This document shows, piece by piece, positions 8,485 through 17,809 of a stretch of DNA of 64,000 nucleotides. Origin of the DNA: an uncultured Sphingomonadaceae bacterium (GTDB taxonomy: Bacteria > Pseudomonadota > Alphaproteobacteria > Sphingomonadales > Sphingomonadaceae); contig CANMWO010000002.1 of assembly GCA_947501695.1 (NCBI GenBank), positions 186,001-250,000 of the forward strand, read 5' to 3'. The notes under the pieces are model-generated. The model ran no database searches. It saw nothing but the letters and a program-made list of their open reading frames with translations, and was not told the origin of the DNA. Both the position numbers and the translations under genes were made by a program. Numbering within the stretch: the stretch's first letter is position 1; each line of letters opens with the position of its first letter.

Positions 8485-9581
8485 CACGAATACCGGTCAA
8501 TCTTGCGGGCAATGGATATGAGATCCTGATCGAATCAGGCGCGTTAGATACAGCGGCGGCTCCACTCAAATCTCATATCGAAAACGGGCGAGCTTTCTTG
8601 ATAACCGACACAAATGTTGCTGCCCGATGGTTAGAGCCGCTGGAAGCGGATTTGCACAAATCGGGAATCACGATGACCAGCCATGTGCTTCCTGCGGGTG
8701 AGCAAACCAAAAGCTGGGCGGTGCTCGAACAATTAACCGACTGGCTGTTGGACGAAGGCGTAGAACGATCGGACACGTTAATCGCCTTAGGCGGCGGGGT
8801 AATCGGCGACCTTACTGGATTTGCTGCGTCCATCCTCAAACGCGGTTGTCATTTCATACAAATTCCGACTAGCTTGCTGGCCCAAGTTGATAGCAGCGTT
8901 GGAGGTAAGACCGCCATTAATAGCCGTGCTGGAAAGAACTTGATCGGTCGGTTTAACCAACCGAAATTTGTGCTTATCGACCCATTGGTGCTCGGTACAT
9001 TGTCTGACCGTGAGTTGCGCGCAGGCTACGCCGAGGTTGTTAAATATGGCTTGATCAACAATGCTCCCTTTTTTAAATGGTGCGAGGGAAACGGTACGGC
9101 TTTGTTAAACCGGGATCCCGATGCTCTAAGCTACGCCATAACCCAAAGCGTCCAAGCGAAAGCAGGCATCGTTGCGGAAGATGAGAAGGAACTTAGTGGC
9201 CGCCGGGCACTCCTCAATTTGGGTCATACATTTGGCCATGCGCTCGAAGCGGAAACTGGATATTCCAATAAACTAGTGCATGGCGAAGCTGTTGCTGCCG
9301 GAATGGCGCTGGCCTTCCATTATTCGGTTAAGCGCGGCCATTGTGATGAGGCCGACGCTCGCCGTGTTGAGAGTCATTTAAAAAATTCAGGATTACCGCA
9401 CAGTCTGAAAAGCGCTTCGGTTAGCGCTTCGGGCGAACAGCTTGTTCAGCATATGCTGCATGACAAAAAAATGACCGCTGGAAACCTGCCTTTCCTTTTG
9501 GCCAACGGGATCGGAAAGACGTTTCTTGCTGACGATGTAGATTTGGAAGACGTTGCCGCATTTCTGGATAACGCTGAATAA
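8481..9581 (+). CDS. aroB: 3-dehydroquinate synthase
   Basis: A 366-residue enzyme that converts DAHP to 3-dehydroquinate, step two of the shikimate pathway, using NAD and a metal. Seen: the NAD-binding GGGVIGDLTGFAAS, SVGGKTAIN, and the metal-binding His residues in LNLGHTFGHALE and HGEAVAAGMA. Its ATG overlaps the aroK stop (ATGA), the usual aroK-aroB operon. It ends convergently only 9 bases from the antiporter gene. Confidence 0.97.
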   Translation: MTRIPVNLAGNGYEILIESGALDTAAAPLKSHIENGRAFLITDTNVAARWLEPLEADLHKSGITMTSHVLPAGEQTKSWAVLEQLTDWLLDEGVERSDTLIALGGGVIGDLTGFAASILKRGCHFIQIPTSLLAQVDSSVGGKTAINSRAGKNLIGRFNQPKFVLIDPLVLGTLSDRELRAGYAEVVKYGLINNAPFFKWCEGNGTALLNRDPDALSYAITQSVQAKAGIVAEDEKELSGRRALLNLGHTFGHALEAETGYSNKLVHGEAVAAGMALAFHYSVKRGHCDEADARRVESHLKNSGLPHSLKSASVSASGEQLVQHMLHDKKMTAGNLPFLLANGIGKTFLADDVDLEDVAAFLDNAE

Positions 9582-9590
9582 GAAATTGGT

Positions 9591-11360
9591 TTAGTCGCCT
9601 TTATTTGCACCCGTTAGTCCAAAACCAAGATGTTTTCCAGCAAGCATATCGCCCGCGGCACGCTGCGCCTCCAGACGGTCGCAGTCCAGTTGCCGGAATT
9701 CGCGATCCACTTCATCGATCAACGATTCGTCTATATCAATTCCAGTCATTGTCTGGCGAGCCAAGTGGATTGCTGATTCAAATACTTCCCGCTTAACCCC
9801 TGAAAGGCCAGCCTTTTTCACCTCCAGCAAATGAACGCGATCATAAGCGCGCACAAACAGCTTTGCTTCTGGAAAGGACATTTTGATCATGTTCAGAGAC
9901 TCAGCATTTAGTTCCTTGCCATCCATGCAAAAAACAATGGCAGCACATTGATCTGCCCCTGCCCCACGCAGCAAGTCTACACGCGTTCCGTCACCATAAA
10001 AAACCTTTCGGCCAAATTTCTGGCTCACGCCGATCTGCTGTGGTTTAACATCGATAATCGTGACGGGAATATTTGCACCGCTCAGCATTTGAGCAACCGT
10101 CTGCCCGAACCGACCATGGCCAACTACAATAACCGAAGATTTGCCCGCCAATGATGGATCATCCAGATCCACATCGCCTTCCGTTCGGGCCACGTTAAAT
10201 CGCTCTACAATGAGCATCAATAATGGGGTTGTTGCCATAGAAACAGTAATCACAGCACCAAAGAGGCTGCTGGCTTCTGGCTGAATGAGCAATGCCTGCT
10301 CGGCCTCGGCAAATAGTACGAAACCGAATTCGCCACCCTGACTGAGAAGCATACCCATACCCAACGCAGGCAATGTGTCCATACCGAACAATTTACCTAA
10401 GCAGAATATGATGAGAATTTTGGTAACGACCAGCGCGATGGCTGCCCCGAACACAAATGCAGTATTCTCGGCAATCACGCCGATATCTAGCATCATGCCG
10501 ACAGCCAAGAAGAACAAACCCAAAAGCAGGGATCTGAAGGGATCGATATCTGCTTCCAATTCATGGCGATACGGCGAATTGGCCAGCATAACACCAGCGA
10601 TAAAAGCACCGAGCGCTGGCGATAGGCCGATCAATTCCATCAAAGCAGCACTGCCGAACACCGCAACCAGTCCAGCCACTATGAATAGCTCGCGCTCAGC
10701 AATTTTGCCGATCAATTCTAACACAGGTTGCAGCACATATCGTCCAGCCAATATAAGACCGCCGATCGCAGCCACACCAAGGATTGCCGTCATCCAGCCA
10801 GATAGGGCTCCGGGCTCAGCAGGTGCTCTAGACAAAACCGCGACAATGGTCAGAAGCGGAATGATCGACAAATCCTGAAACAGCAGGATCGAAAATGCTC
10901 TCTCTCCGGTTGGCGTGTTTAGCCGTCCAGAGGATTGCAGCATTGGCAACACCTGGGCGGTGGATGAAAGTGCCAATGGCAATCCCAGTGCAATAGCAGC
11001 TCCAAAGGTGAAGTTAGTTGTCGCCATGATCAGCAAAAACAAAGCCAACCCGCAGAAAGCAACTTGGCTCATTCCAAGACCGAATATCGCCTTGCGCAAT
11101 CGCATGAGGCGCGCAGGAGCCAGCTCCAATCCCACTAGAAACAGCAGCAAGATAATGCCGATTTCGGAGAATTCGAGGATGGTTTCGCCCTCGCTAATCA
11201 AGCCAAAACCTTGAGGGCCGATCAATATCCCAGCGATGAGATAACCAAGAACCGCACCAATTCCGAACTTGCGGAACAGGAGCACGAGTATCAACGCTGC
11301 ACCGAGCATGATGAAACCGCCCAAGAGCAGATCGCCCATATGTGCTTCTGTGCCCTCCAT
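9591..11360 (-). CDS. CPA2-family potassium/proton antiporter (KefB/KefC-like)
   Basis: A 589-residue inner-membrane antiporter. About 12 hydrophobic segments cover residues 1-390 with the CPA2 signatures SSTAQVLPML and LFQDLSIIPLL. A cytoplasmic TrkA-N/RCK domain follows (SSVIVVGHGRFGQTVAQML, near residue 410), which binds NAD(H) or glutathione adducts in KefB/C. The protein probably exports potassium in exchange for protons under electrophile stress, fitting the glutathione-rich content of the region. ATG 11360 lies 3 bases after the preceding stop; ATG 11339 is an alternative. Last gene of the radA-cvpA run. Confidence 0.9.
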   Translation of the reverse strand: MEGTEAHMGDLLLGGFIMLGAALILVLLFRKFGIGAVLGYLIAGILIGPQGFGLISEGETILEFSEIGIILLLFLVGLELAPARLMRLRKAIFGLGMSQVAFCGLALFLLIMATTNFTFGAAIALGLPLALSSTAQVLPMLQSSGRLNTPTGERAFSILLFQDLSIIPLLTIVAVLSRAPAEPGALSGWMTAILGVAAIGGLILAGRYVLQPVLELIGKIAERELFIVAGLVAVFGSAALMELIGLSPALGAFIAGVMLANSPYRHELEADIDPFRSLLLGLFFLAVGMMLDIGVIAENTAFVFGAAIALVVTKILIIFCLGKLFGMDTLPALGMGMLLSQGGEFGFVLFAEAEQALLIQPEASSLFGAVITVSMATTPLLMLIVERFNVARTEGDVDLDDPSLAGKSSVIVVGHGRFGQTVAQMLSGANIPVTIIDVKPQQIGVSQKFGRKVFYGDGTRVDLLRGAGADQCAAIVFCMDGKELNAESLNMIKMSFPEAKLFVRAYDRVHLLEVKKAGLSGVKREVFESAIHLARQTMTGIDIDESLIDEVDREFRQLDCDRLEAQRAAGDMLAGKHLGFGLTGANKGD

Positions 11361-11363
11361 AGC

Positions 11364-11804
11364 TTAAGCAGCCTTACTTGCGTTCACGGCCGCTTCAAAA
11401 GCAGCAAGGATGGCATCATAAGGCAATAATATCGCGGCATGTCGACCGGGATGATCTTTCGCAGCACTTAGATGATTCATATTATTCCACTGACCTGGGC
11501 TATCCGACGAACCAGCCAAAAACCCAGCGAGTTGATCTCTTGCAGCGGTAATTTCATTCGACGATTTATTAATCGCCTCGGTCGCCAAAATAGCCGCTGA
11601 AGCCTGACCCAATGCACAAGCGCTAACTTCTATTCCCAATTGCGCAATGACTCGGTCATCAGACAAGATAATATCGGCGATCACCCGACTGCCGCAAGTG
11701 CGCGACCGAAACTCCGCGGTTCCATCGGGTTTATCAAGCCTCGATTGATGCGGGATCGAAACAGCCAGCCTAAGGATTTCCCGAGTATAAAGTGCCTCGC
11801 TCAT
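11364..11804 (-). CDS. NifU/IscU-like iron-sulfur cluster scaffold protein
   Basis: A 146-residue member of the NifU N-terminal family. The conserved Cys positions are seen as RTCGSRV and SACALGQASA, but the third family Cys (usually in a C-R-x-x-C-A-x-L-x-W context near the C-terminus) is not present; HPGRHAAILLPYDAILAAF stands there. This two-Cys form is common in alphaproteobacteria and may be a carrier rather than a full scaffold. Its start overlaps the cvpA stop by 4 bases, so it is co-translated. Confidence 0.8.
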   Translation of the reverse strand: MSEALYTREILRLAVSIPHQSRLDKPDGTAEFRSRTCGSRVIADIILSDDRVIAQLGIEVSACALGQASAAILATEAINKSSNEITAARDQLAGFLAGSSDSPGQWNNMNHLSAAKDHPGRHAAILLPYDAILAAFEAAVNASKAA

Positions 11805-12313
11805 TCTGGAGCCTCAGCCATTTCACGCCGCTCTTCGACAAACTGCACTAGAGTATCGCCACTGGCGTTGAGCAATGGATAGGTCCGAGAATCGGCAATC
11901 CATTCGGGGCGCGGTTCTGCTGTGCTATAGATACTGTCATAAACTAGAACCACCAGCAGATATGCAAGCGTCGCTCCAATTAATCCTTTGACCATCCCGA
12001 ATCCAAAGCCGAGCACTCGGTCAATAGGGCCGAGTAGCGATTTGCGTGATTTGCGACCTATAGATTTCGCGATCCAGCGACCCAAAGCATAAGTTACAAT
12101 CACAATCGAGCCAAAAGCCAATACCGCCGCTCCGCCCTCACTACCAATGGGTGCGATCAAAAAATCTGCAACTGGAGTATGTAGAAAGCGAACAGCAAAT
12201 ATTACGAGAATCCAAGCAATTAGTGACAGCGTTTCCTGCACAAACCCGCGCATAAAGCCGAACACAGCAGCGCCGCCCATCAGCAGCAATACGAAAATAT
12301 CAAGACCAGTCAT
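11801..12313 (-). CDS. cvpA: CvpA family membrane protein
   Basis: A 170-residue inner-membrane protein with four predicted helices, starting MTGLDIFVLLLMGGAAVFGFMRG, typical of CvpA (the colicin V production family, linked to envelope stress tolerance). A basic loop (KSIGRKSRKSLLGPIDRVLGFGFGMVKG) follows helix three and matches the family. It lies 9 bases after radA and overlaps the NifU-like gene by 4 bases, giving a compact operon. Confidence 0.92.
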   Translation of the reverse strand: MTGLDIFVLLLMGGAAVFGFMRGFVQETLSLIAWILVIFAVRFLHTPVADFLIAPIGSEGGAAVLAFGSIVIVTYALGRWIAKSIGRKSRKSLLGPIDRVLGFGFGMVKGLIGATLAYLLVVLVYDSIYSTAEPRPEWIADSRTYPLLNASGDTLVQFVEERREMAEAPE

Positions 12314-12322
12314 AAAGACTAG

Positions 12323-13687
12323 CTAATGGCGGCCAAGCATATGGTCAACGAGATTGGCGAGCTTCCCAAAGTTCACACAATTCACACCTGCTACAGCATT
12401 CTCTTTCGAAGCTGGAATCAGGGCTCGACTGAAACCCAATTTCGAAGCCTCTTTTAATCGAAGTGGGGTATTAGACACCGGGCGAACTTCGCCGGATAGC
12501 GCGATTTCACCAAATATCACCGCATCGCTCGGCATCGGTTTTTCGGCATGAGCGGAAATCAATGCTGCTGCCACCGCCAAATCGGCTGCAGGATCGGTCA
12601 GCCGATATCCACCGGCCACATTCAAGTAGACTTCCGCACCCGAAAAACTGAGGCCACATCGCGCTTCCAATACCGCCAATATCATCGCTAGGCGAGAGCT
12701 ATCCCATCCCACCACTGAGCGGCGGGGAGTCGCCCCACTAGCTAGCCGGACGGTGAGTGCTTGAATTTCAACCAAAACCGGCCGAGTTCCTTCAAGAGCT
12801 GGAAATACAGTCGCGCCAGTTACTTCTTCGCTGCGGTCGGTCAGAAACAGCGCCGAAGGATTTTGAACCTCGCTTAATCCCATTTCTTCCATTGCAAACA
12901 CGCCGATTTCATCAGTACCGCCAAAACGGTTCTTGATCGCCCGCAATATCCGATATTGATGACTGCGCTCGCCTTCAAAGCTCATCACGGTGTCTACCAT
13001 ATGCTCCAAAACGCGCGGTCCAGCGATATTCCCATCTTTGGTCACATGGCCCACTAGCATGATCATTGTACCATGTTCTTTGGCAAATTTAATCAACTCT
13101 TGCGCTGAGGCCCGCACTTGGCTGACCGTTCCGGGCGCGCCTTCAATAAGATCGCTATGCATCGTCTGAATAGAGTCAATAACCACAAAATCAGGCGCGT
13201 CTTTGCGCAGCGTTGTCAATATATCACGAACCGATGTCGCCGAGGCCAGTTTAACAGGTGCCTTTCCAAGTCCCAATCTCCGCGCTCTTAGACGCACCTG
13301 ATCCGCTGCTTCCTCACCCGAGATATAGGCGACGGAACATCCGGCATTCGCCAACTTGGCAGAAACTTGCAGCAGCAAAGTTGATTTTCCGATCCCGGGA
13401 TCGCCGCCCATCAGAGTAGCCGAGCCCGCCACCAGTCCGCCGCCGACCGCGCGATCAAATTCTTCTATTCCCGTCTTTTTGCGTTCGGGAAGTTGAATCT
13501 CAGAATCCAGCCCGACTAGGCGGACTTCCCGACCTCCACTTTGCAGATTGTGTTTGGCAGCGAAAACGGTATCGCCCACTTCCTCAACCAATGTATTCCA
13601 CTCGCCACAATCCGCACATTGTCCTTCCCAGCGATGAGAGATGGAACCACAATTTTGGCAAACAAATTTTTTCTTCGGCTTGGCCAT
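12323..13687 (-). CDS. radA: DNA repair protein RadA
   Basis: A 454-residue RadA/Sms, a hexameric ATPase that helps branch migration in recombination repair. Seen in order: C4 zinc finger (CQNCG...CADCGEWN, residues 9-30), Walker A GGDPGIGKST (near residue 94), the RadA-specific KNRFGGTDE motif, and the C-terminal Lon-like domain. A TATAAT -10 box and a LexA-type repeat GAAC-N7-GAAC (13703-13717) lie just upstream, so SOS control is likely (see findings). Head of the radA-cvpA-NifU-like-kef run. Confidence 0.97.
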   Translation of the reverse strand: MAKPKKKFVCQNCGSISHRWEGQCADCGEWNTLVEEVGDTVFAAKHNLQSGGREVRLVGLDSEIQLPERKKTGIEEFDRAVGGGLVAGSATLMGGDPGIGKSTLLLQVSAKLANAGCSVAYISGEEAADQVRLRARRLGLGKAPVKLASATSVRDILTTLRKDAPDFVVIDSIQTMHSDLIEGAPGTVSQVRASAQELIKFAKEHGTMIMLVGHVTKDGNIAGPRVLEHMVDTVMSFEGERSHQYRILRAIKNRFGGTDEIGVFAMEEMGLSEVQNPSALFLTDRSEEVTGATVFPALEGTRPVLVEIQALTVRLASGATPRRSVVGWDSSRLAMILAVLEARCGLSFSGAEVYLNVAGGYRLTDPAADLAVAAALISAHAEKPMPSDAVIFGEIALSGEVRPVSNTPLRLKEASKLGFSRALIPASKENAVAGVNCVNFGKLANLVDHMLGRH

Positions 13688-13702
13688 GACAACTTTCTAG
13701 TA

Positions 13703-13723
13703 GAACAAAAAAAGAACATTATA
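13703..13723 (-). promoter_or_regulatory. radA promoter -10 box and LexA-type operator
   Basis: On the minus strand TATAAT (13718-13723) is followed directly by GTTCTTTTTTTGTTC (13717-13703), a perfect GTTC-N7-GTTC direct repeat, the LexA box of alphaproteobacteria. The box would cover the transcription start, 16 bases before the radA ATG. No strong -35 is seen (best CGGTTG at 17 bases spacing). Confidence 0.6.
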
Positions 13724-13791
13724 GTTTTCCATGTCTTTTTCAACCGCTTTCCTGCTTGCGCGATTCTCTACATCCTGTAACTCATAAGCCG

Positions 13792-16134
13792 ATGCGCCAG
13801 AAGGAACTCAGACTCGCTCTTATTTGCTATGGCGGCGTTAGTCTTGCCATCTATATGCACGGTATTACCAAGGAAATCTGGAAGCTCGCCAAAGCCAGCC
13901 GCGATTTTCATGATAGGCAAAAAGATGATAGCTGCAGCCGCGCGACCTATTACGACATATTGGATTGGATGGAGTCAGAAACTGGCGTCAAATTGCGCGT
14001 CCTGCCCGACATCATCGCAGGCGCGAGCGCAGGCGGGATTAATGGTATATTCCTATCGCAAGCGATCATATCGGGTGAATCGCTCGAACCGTTGACTGAC
14101 ATGTGGTTGGAAACAGCGGACGTTGATACGTTGCTAGACCCGGACGCGCGGCCGCTCTCGCGCTTTTCCAAATTTTGGGCTGAACCGATTGCCTGGATGG
14201 CGTTGGGTCGCAAAGGCGGAGCTGTGGAACAGACCGTTTCCAAGGAAGCGCGGGAAGAAGTCAAAATGAAGCTCTCTCGCTTCGTTCGCGCTCGCTGGTT
14301 TGCACCGCCATTTGGTGGCAAGGTATTTTCCGGCCTGATCATGGATGCGCTTGCAACCATGAAAAAGACGGAGCGTGGTCCCAAACTACTGCCTCCAGGG
14401 CAACCGCTGGATTTGTTCGTAACGGTGACTGATTTTGTCGGTCATCCCGAAAAACTGCAATTGCATAGCCCGCCCGAAGCTTTGGAAATGGAGCACCGGA
14501 TCACCATCAGCTTTTCGACGCGAAGTACAAATGGTGACGATATAGCTGATCCCGCCGAGCTGGTCTTTGCTGGCCGTGCCACCGCCAGCTTTCCCGGCGC
14601 ATTCCCCCCGTTCACGGTCACGGAACTGGACAGTGTTCTTTCTGATCGCGATCATGTCTGGACCAATCGCCCGAATTTTCTAAAACGTATTTTGCCCAAT
14701 CAAAGCCGCGCGGGAACCGCCGATGACACGGTACTGATTGACGGCTCTGTTCTGGCCAATGCCCCGTTTGCGCAAGCAATCGAGGCCCTTAAAAATCGCC
14801 CGGCCAAACGGGAAGTCGACCGGCGGTTTGTCTATATTGATCCGCGACCAGATCTGGACGTCGCAAAAAGTGACCGTGCACTTCAGATGCTGCAGGCTGA
14901 AGATGAAAGTCTGCCGGGTTTCTTTTCCACCATATTTGGCGCGATTTCAAATATTCCGCGCGAACAGCCGATTCGTGACAATCTTGATGATATATCTAAG
15001 CGATCCAACCGGATTATCCAGATGCGGCAGATAACAGATAATCTGCGCCCAGAGGTGGAGCAGAATGTCGAAGCCATTTTTGGACGAACCTTGTTTCTCG
15101 ATAAGCCGACCACCGCTCGCCTTGCTGCATGGCGGCGCAAGTCGCGGGACAAGGCGAGCAAGCTCGCCGGATTCTCGTACAGCGCTTATGGCCATCTCAA
15201 ACTCGCAACTGTGCTCGAAGATATCGCCCAAACTGTGCGGCGCGCAAAGGGCGAAGCCAATATCCATAATCACCAGGCATTGCGCGAGGTATTGTGGACC
15301 GAGTTGCGTCAGCGCGGGTTTGAAAATATCGCCAAAAAGGGAGGCGCCGGACCATCAAAACTGGCAGCCGATTTTTTCAGTCAGCATGATCTGGGTTATC
15401 GCATCCGCCGGTTGCGCTTTTTGGCGCGGCGGTTTGCCGAAGATCTCGATAGCGCACATCCAGATGATTATGCTGTGATCGAGCAAATGCATGATGTGAT
15501 TTACGACTGCCTTTCTCTCTATATCGAACGCGAAACGGTCGAATATCTTGGTGACGATTTCGTCGCTTTGGCCGAACAAGCTGAAAGCAATCCGTCTGCC
15601 ATGCTGGACAGCTTAGCCAAAGCCCGGGATCTGGCTTCTGCGGATGCCTTGGTGGATAGCAAGCTCGCCGAAGCCATGGCTGGATTGCCGAAGGCGGAGA
15701 AGCGCTCGATGCTGCTCGCTTTTCTCGGCTTCCCGTTTTACGACATTGCTACCCTGCCCCTTTTACAAGGCGAAGGTCTTGACGAATTTGACCCGATCAA
15801 GGTCGATCGAATTTCGCCCGAAGATGCCAAGTCGATCCGTAAAGGCGGCGTAGCAGCAACGTTAAAAGGCATTGAATTCAATAACTTTGGAGCTTTTTTT
15901 AGTAGAAGCTATCGTGAGAATGACTATCTCTGGGGTCGGCTTCACGGTGCCGAGCGGATGATCGATATCCTGCTATCAACCCTTCCAGAAGCCAAACGCC
16001 CCGATCCGGTCAAGACACTGGACTTCAAAAAGACCCTCTTCCGCGCCATTATTGACGAAGAGGAAAAGCGACTGACCAAGGTCGGGCCGCTAATCAGTTC
16101 GCTGCGCAAAGAGGTTAACCGCGCAACCCCTTGA
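13792..16134 (+). CDS. Patatin-like phospholipase, TIGR03607 type
   Basis: A 780-residue patatin-related protein. The N-terminus (MRQKELRLALICYGGVSLAI) is the TIGR03607 signature. The catalytic serine is in GASAGGING (Ser near residue 79) and the catalytic Asp in LIDGSVLANAPF (near residue 320); the oxyanion glycines are in CYGGVS. The C-terminal half (DUF3376-like) is helical and unassigned. Family members probably hydrolyse acyl esters of phospholipids. ATG 13792 is chosen over a TTG at 13756 because homology begins there; no clear ribosome site. It diverges from radA, sharing a 104-base gap. Confidence 0.88.
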   Translation: MRQKELRLALICYGGVSLAIYMHGITKEIWKLAKASRDFHDRQKDDSCSRATYYDILDWMESETGVKLRVLPDIIAGASAGGINGIFLSQAIISGESLEPLTDMWLETADVDTLLDPDARPLSRFSKFWAEPIAWMALGRKGGAVEQTVSKEAREEVKMKLSRFVRARWFAPPFGGKVFSGLIMDALATMKKTERGPKLLPPGQPLDLFVTVTDFVGHPEKLQLHSPPEALEMEHRITISFSTRSTNGDDIADPAELVFAGRATASFPGAFPPFTVTELDSVLSDRDHVWTNRPNFLKRILPNQSRAGTADDTVLIDGSVLANAPFAQAIEALKNRPAKREVDRRFVYIDPRPDLDVAKSDRALQMLQAEDESLPGFFSTIFGAISNIPREQPIRDNLDDISKRSNRIIQMRQITDNLRPEVEQNVEAIFGRTLFLDKPTTARLAAWRRKSRDKASKLAGFSYSAYGHLKLATVLEDIAQTVRRAKGEANIHNHQALREVLWTELRQRGFENIAKKGGAGPSKLAADFFSQHDLGYRIRRLRFLARRFAEDLDSAHPDDYAVIEQMHDVIYDCLSLYIERETVEYLGDDFVALAEQAESNPSAMLDSLAKARDLASADALVDSKLAEAMAGLPKAEKRSMLLAFLGFPFYDIATLPLLQGEGLDEFDPIKVDRISPEDAKSIRKGGVAATLKGIEFNNFGAFFSRSYRENDYLWGRLHGAERMIDILLSTLPEAKRPDPVKTLDFKKTLFRAIIDEEEKRLTKVGPLISSLRKEVNRATP

Positions 16135-16144
16135 TTATTGAGCC

Positions 16145-17095
16145 CTAATGCATGTGATCGCCTTCTTTATGGGCTGGCATTTCCAAGCTTTTGTAGACAG
16201 CCTCAACAAACGCATCGCCCTTGATGAAAGCGTCTTTATTTGTATCCCACTTCGCGGCTGGCTTCATGGCTTGGATCTGCTCCAATGTCTTGCCTTCACC
16301 GCGCGCTTTTTCCACCGCACCGATGACGCTTTTTAACATATCGCGATAGTCCATCAGGTCCGCCTTGGTCGCCATCGGACCATGGCCGGGAATGATCTTT
16401 GTGTTGTCATCGACCATGGTCAACGCCTTTTCGGCTGCCGCCAATACGCCCTTAGCATTACCGCCACTGTTCAGATCGATGAATGGCAAAGTGACCTTGT
16501 TGAAATAGAGATCACCCATGTGAATCACATTGGCTTTCTTCCAAAAGACAATGCTGTCCCCATCGGTATGGGCATGTTTCATATGCTTCACATGCACTTC
16601 ATCGCCATTGAGATGCAGCTTGATGCCATCATGATAGGTTACAGTAGGAAGCGCCTCTTTCGGGGAAGCAGGGTCATTGCCGCGACCGCTTTTCTGCTCG
16701 CCTGCCATCCTTTCCCGGACATGATCATGCGCCATGATCAGCGCGCCGGCCTTGCCGAAATTCTCGTTCCCGCCGCTATGATCGCCATGCCAGTGCGTGT
16801 TGATGAGATATTTGACCGGATCTGCACCCAGTGCACCAATCGCTGTCTGAATTTTTGGCGTTAGCGGCGCAAACTGATCATCGATCAGCACCGTACCATC
16901 AGGACCATAAGACACTCCGATATTGCCGCCTGCGCCAAAGAGCACCGCAATACTATCAGTCAGCTGTTCGGTCTTAATCTCGACTTTGGCAAAGCGGTCA
17001 GCCTCTTGCGCATTGCCTTGTGCACAAGCGCTCAACGCCAAGGGAGAAGCAGCCAAAAAGGCCAGAGAGATTGTTTTGGTGAGGGTAGTTTTCAT
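16145..17095 (-). CDS. MBL-fold metallo-hydrolase, lipoprotein
   Basis: A 316-residue exported metallo-beta-lactamase-fold enzyme. The signal ends in a lipobox (LALSAC). Zinc ligands: THWHGDHSGG (His-x-His-x-Asp-His, near residue 100), HAHTDGD and the PGHGPM His. The order resembles periplasmic quinoprotein-relay-type MBL hydrolases rather than a beta-lactamase, so no resistance role is claimed. ATG 17095 has AAGGAG about 9 bases upstream; the longer frame to 17149 would overlap its neighbour's end. It is the last gene of a minus-strand set with DUF6445, GST and the flavoprotein. Confidence 0.85.
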   Translation of the reverse strand: MKTTLTKTISLAFLAASPLALSACAQGNAQEADRFAKVEIKTEQLTDSIAVLFGAGGNIGVSYGPDGTVLIDDQFAPLTPKIQTAIGALGADPVKYLINTHWHGDHSGGNENFGKAGALIMAHDHVRERMAGEQKSGRGNDPASPKEALPTVTYHDGIKLHLNGDEVHVKHMKHAHTDGDSIVFWKKANVIHMGDLYFNKVTLPFIDLNSGGNAKGVLAAAEKALTMVDDNTKIIPGHGPMATKADLMDYRDMLKSVIGAVEKARGEGKTLEQIQAMKPAAKWDTNKDAFIKGDAFVEAVYKSLEMPAHKEGDHMH

Positions 17096-17135
17096 CGGGA
17101 GTTTCTCCTTAAATTTAAACTCTTGTAGCCGATCT

Positions 17136-17741
17136 CTAGGCTTTGGCAAAGAACATCAGATGTACCAGTCGGCCGGTTTCCGGGAACGCCCCAAAAGCCG
17201 CGCCGCTATTGTGAAACAACCACGGGCTGAACAGGATCAACCGATTAAACCGCATCGGGACTAACATGGTGCGCTCCCACTTGGCTTTGTGAAGCGTATC
17301 CCGGTTCACGACATCTTCAATCAGTGCATTGATATCGCCATAGCCTGCTGTGGTGATGGCAAGCGGATCGTTAGGTACCCGTTCTAGTCCCGTTCGCTTG
17401 TGCCTGAAAAACTCCGTGCCGCCTTTGCAATGCTCAGGCAACGATAGATAGAGAATTCCGGAATAGAAAGCCGGGTCGATATGTACGCCGCTTCGCCCCT
17501 TGTCGCCTTTCAGGGTGATACGGCAATGGCTGTGGCTCGTCCCGGTAGCAGCTTGAACGGGCGCATTGATTATCTTCGAAACGCGAGCATCCAATCCTTG
17601 AATATCCAGTGGCGTCGTTGAAACATGACCAGGATAGTTGCCGCGTTTATAAGCTGGATCATAGTCTAGTGCCAAAGCCGCATTGCGCGCCGCAAGCGGA
17701 TCAGACAGAAAATCATCGATGATTAGCAAGGACGGCAGCAT
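17136..17741 (-). CDS. DUF6445 family protein (2-oxoglutarate oxygenase-like fold)
   Basis: A 201-residue protein matching DUF6445 by its start (LIIDDFLSDPLAARNAALAL) and the core GVHIDPAFYSGILYLS...CKGGTEFF. HxD (HID) plus a later RFNRLILFSPWLFHNS segment with Arg and His suggests the double-stranded beta-helix fold of 2-oxoglutarate/iron oxygenases. Substrate unknown; DUF6445 often sits near flavin halogenases, which are absent here. ATG 17741. Part of the minus-strand redox set. Confidence 0.72.
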   Translation of the reverse strand: MLPSLLIIDDFLSDPLAARNAALALDYDPAYKRGNYPGHVSTTPLDIQGLDARVSKIINAPVQAATGTSHSHCRITLKGDKGRSGVHIDPAFYSGILYLSLPEHCKGGTEFFRHKRTGLERVPNDPLAITTAGYGDINALIEDVVNRDTLHKAKWERTMLVPMRFNRLILFSPWLFHNSGAAFGAFPETGRLVHLMFFAKA

Positions 17742-17809
17742 GACGAGACCCTTTGTAATATTTTTGCATGGCCGTTATTATCATAACCGCGCGCCTGTAG
17801 GACAGGATT

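Noticed and set aside
10375-10878. 167-residue plus-strand frame within the KefB-like gene
   Set aside because: Antisense shadow; the minus-strand frame has full CPA2 motifs.
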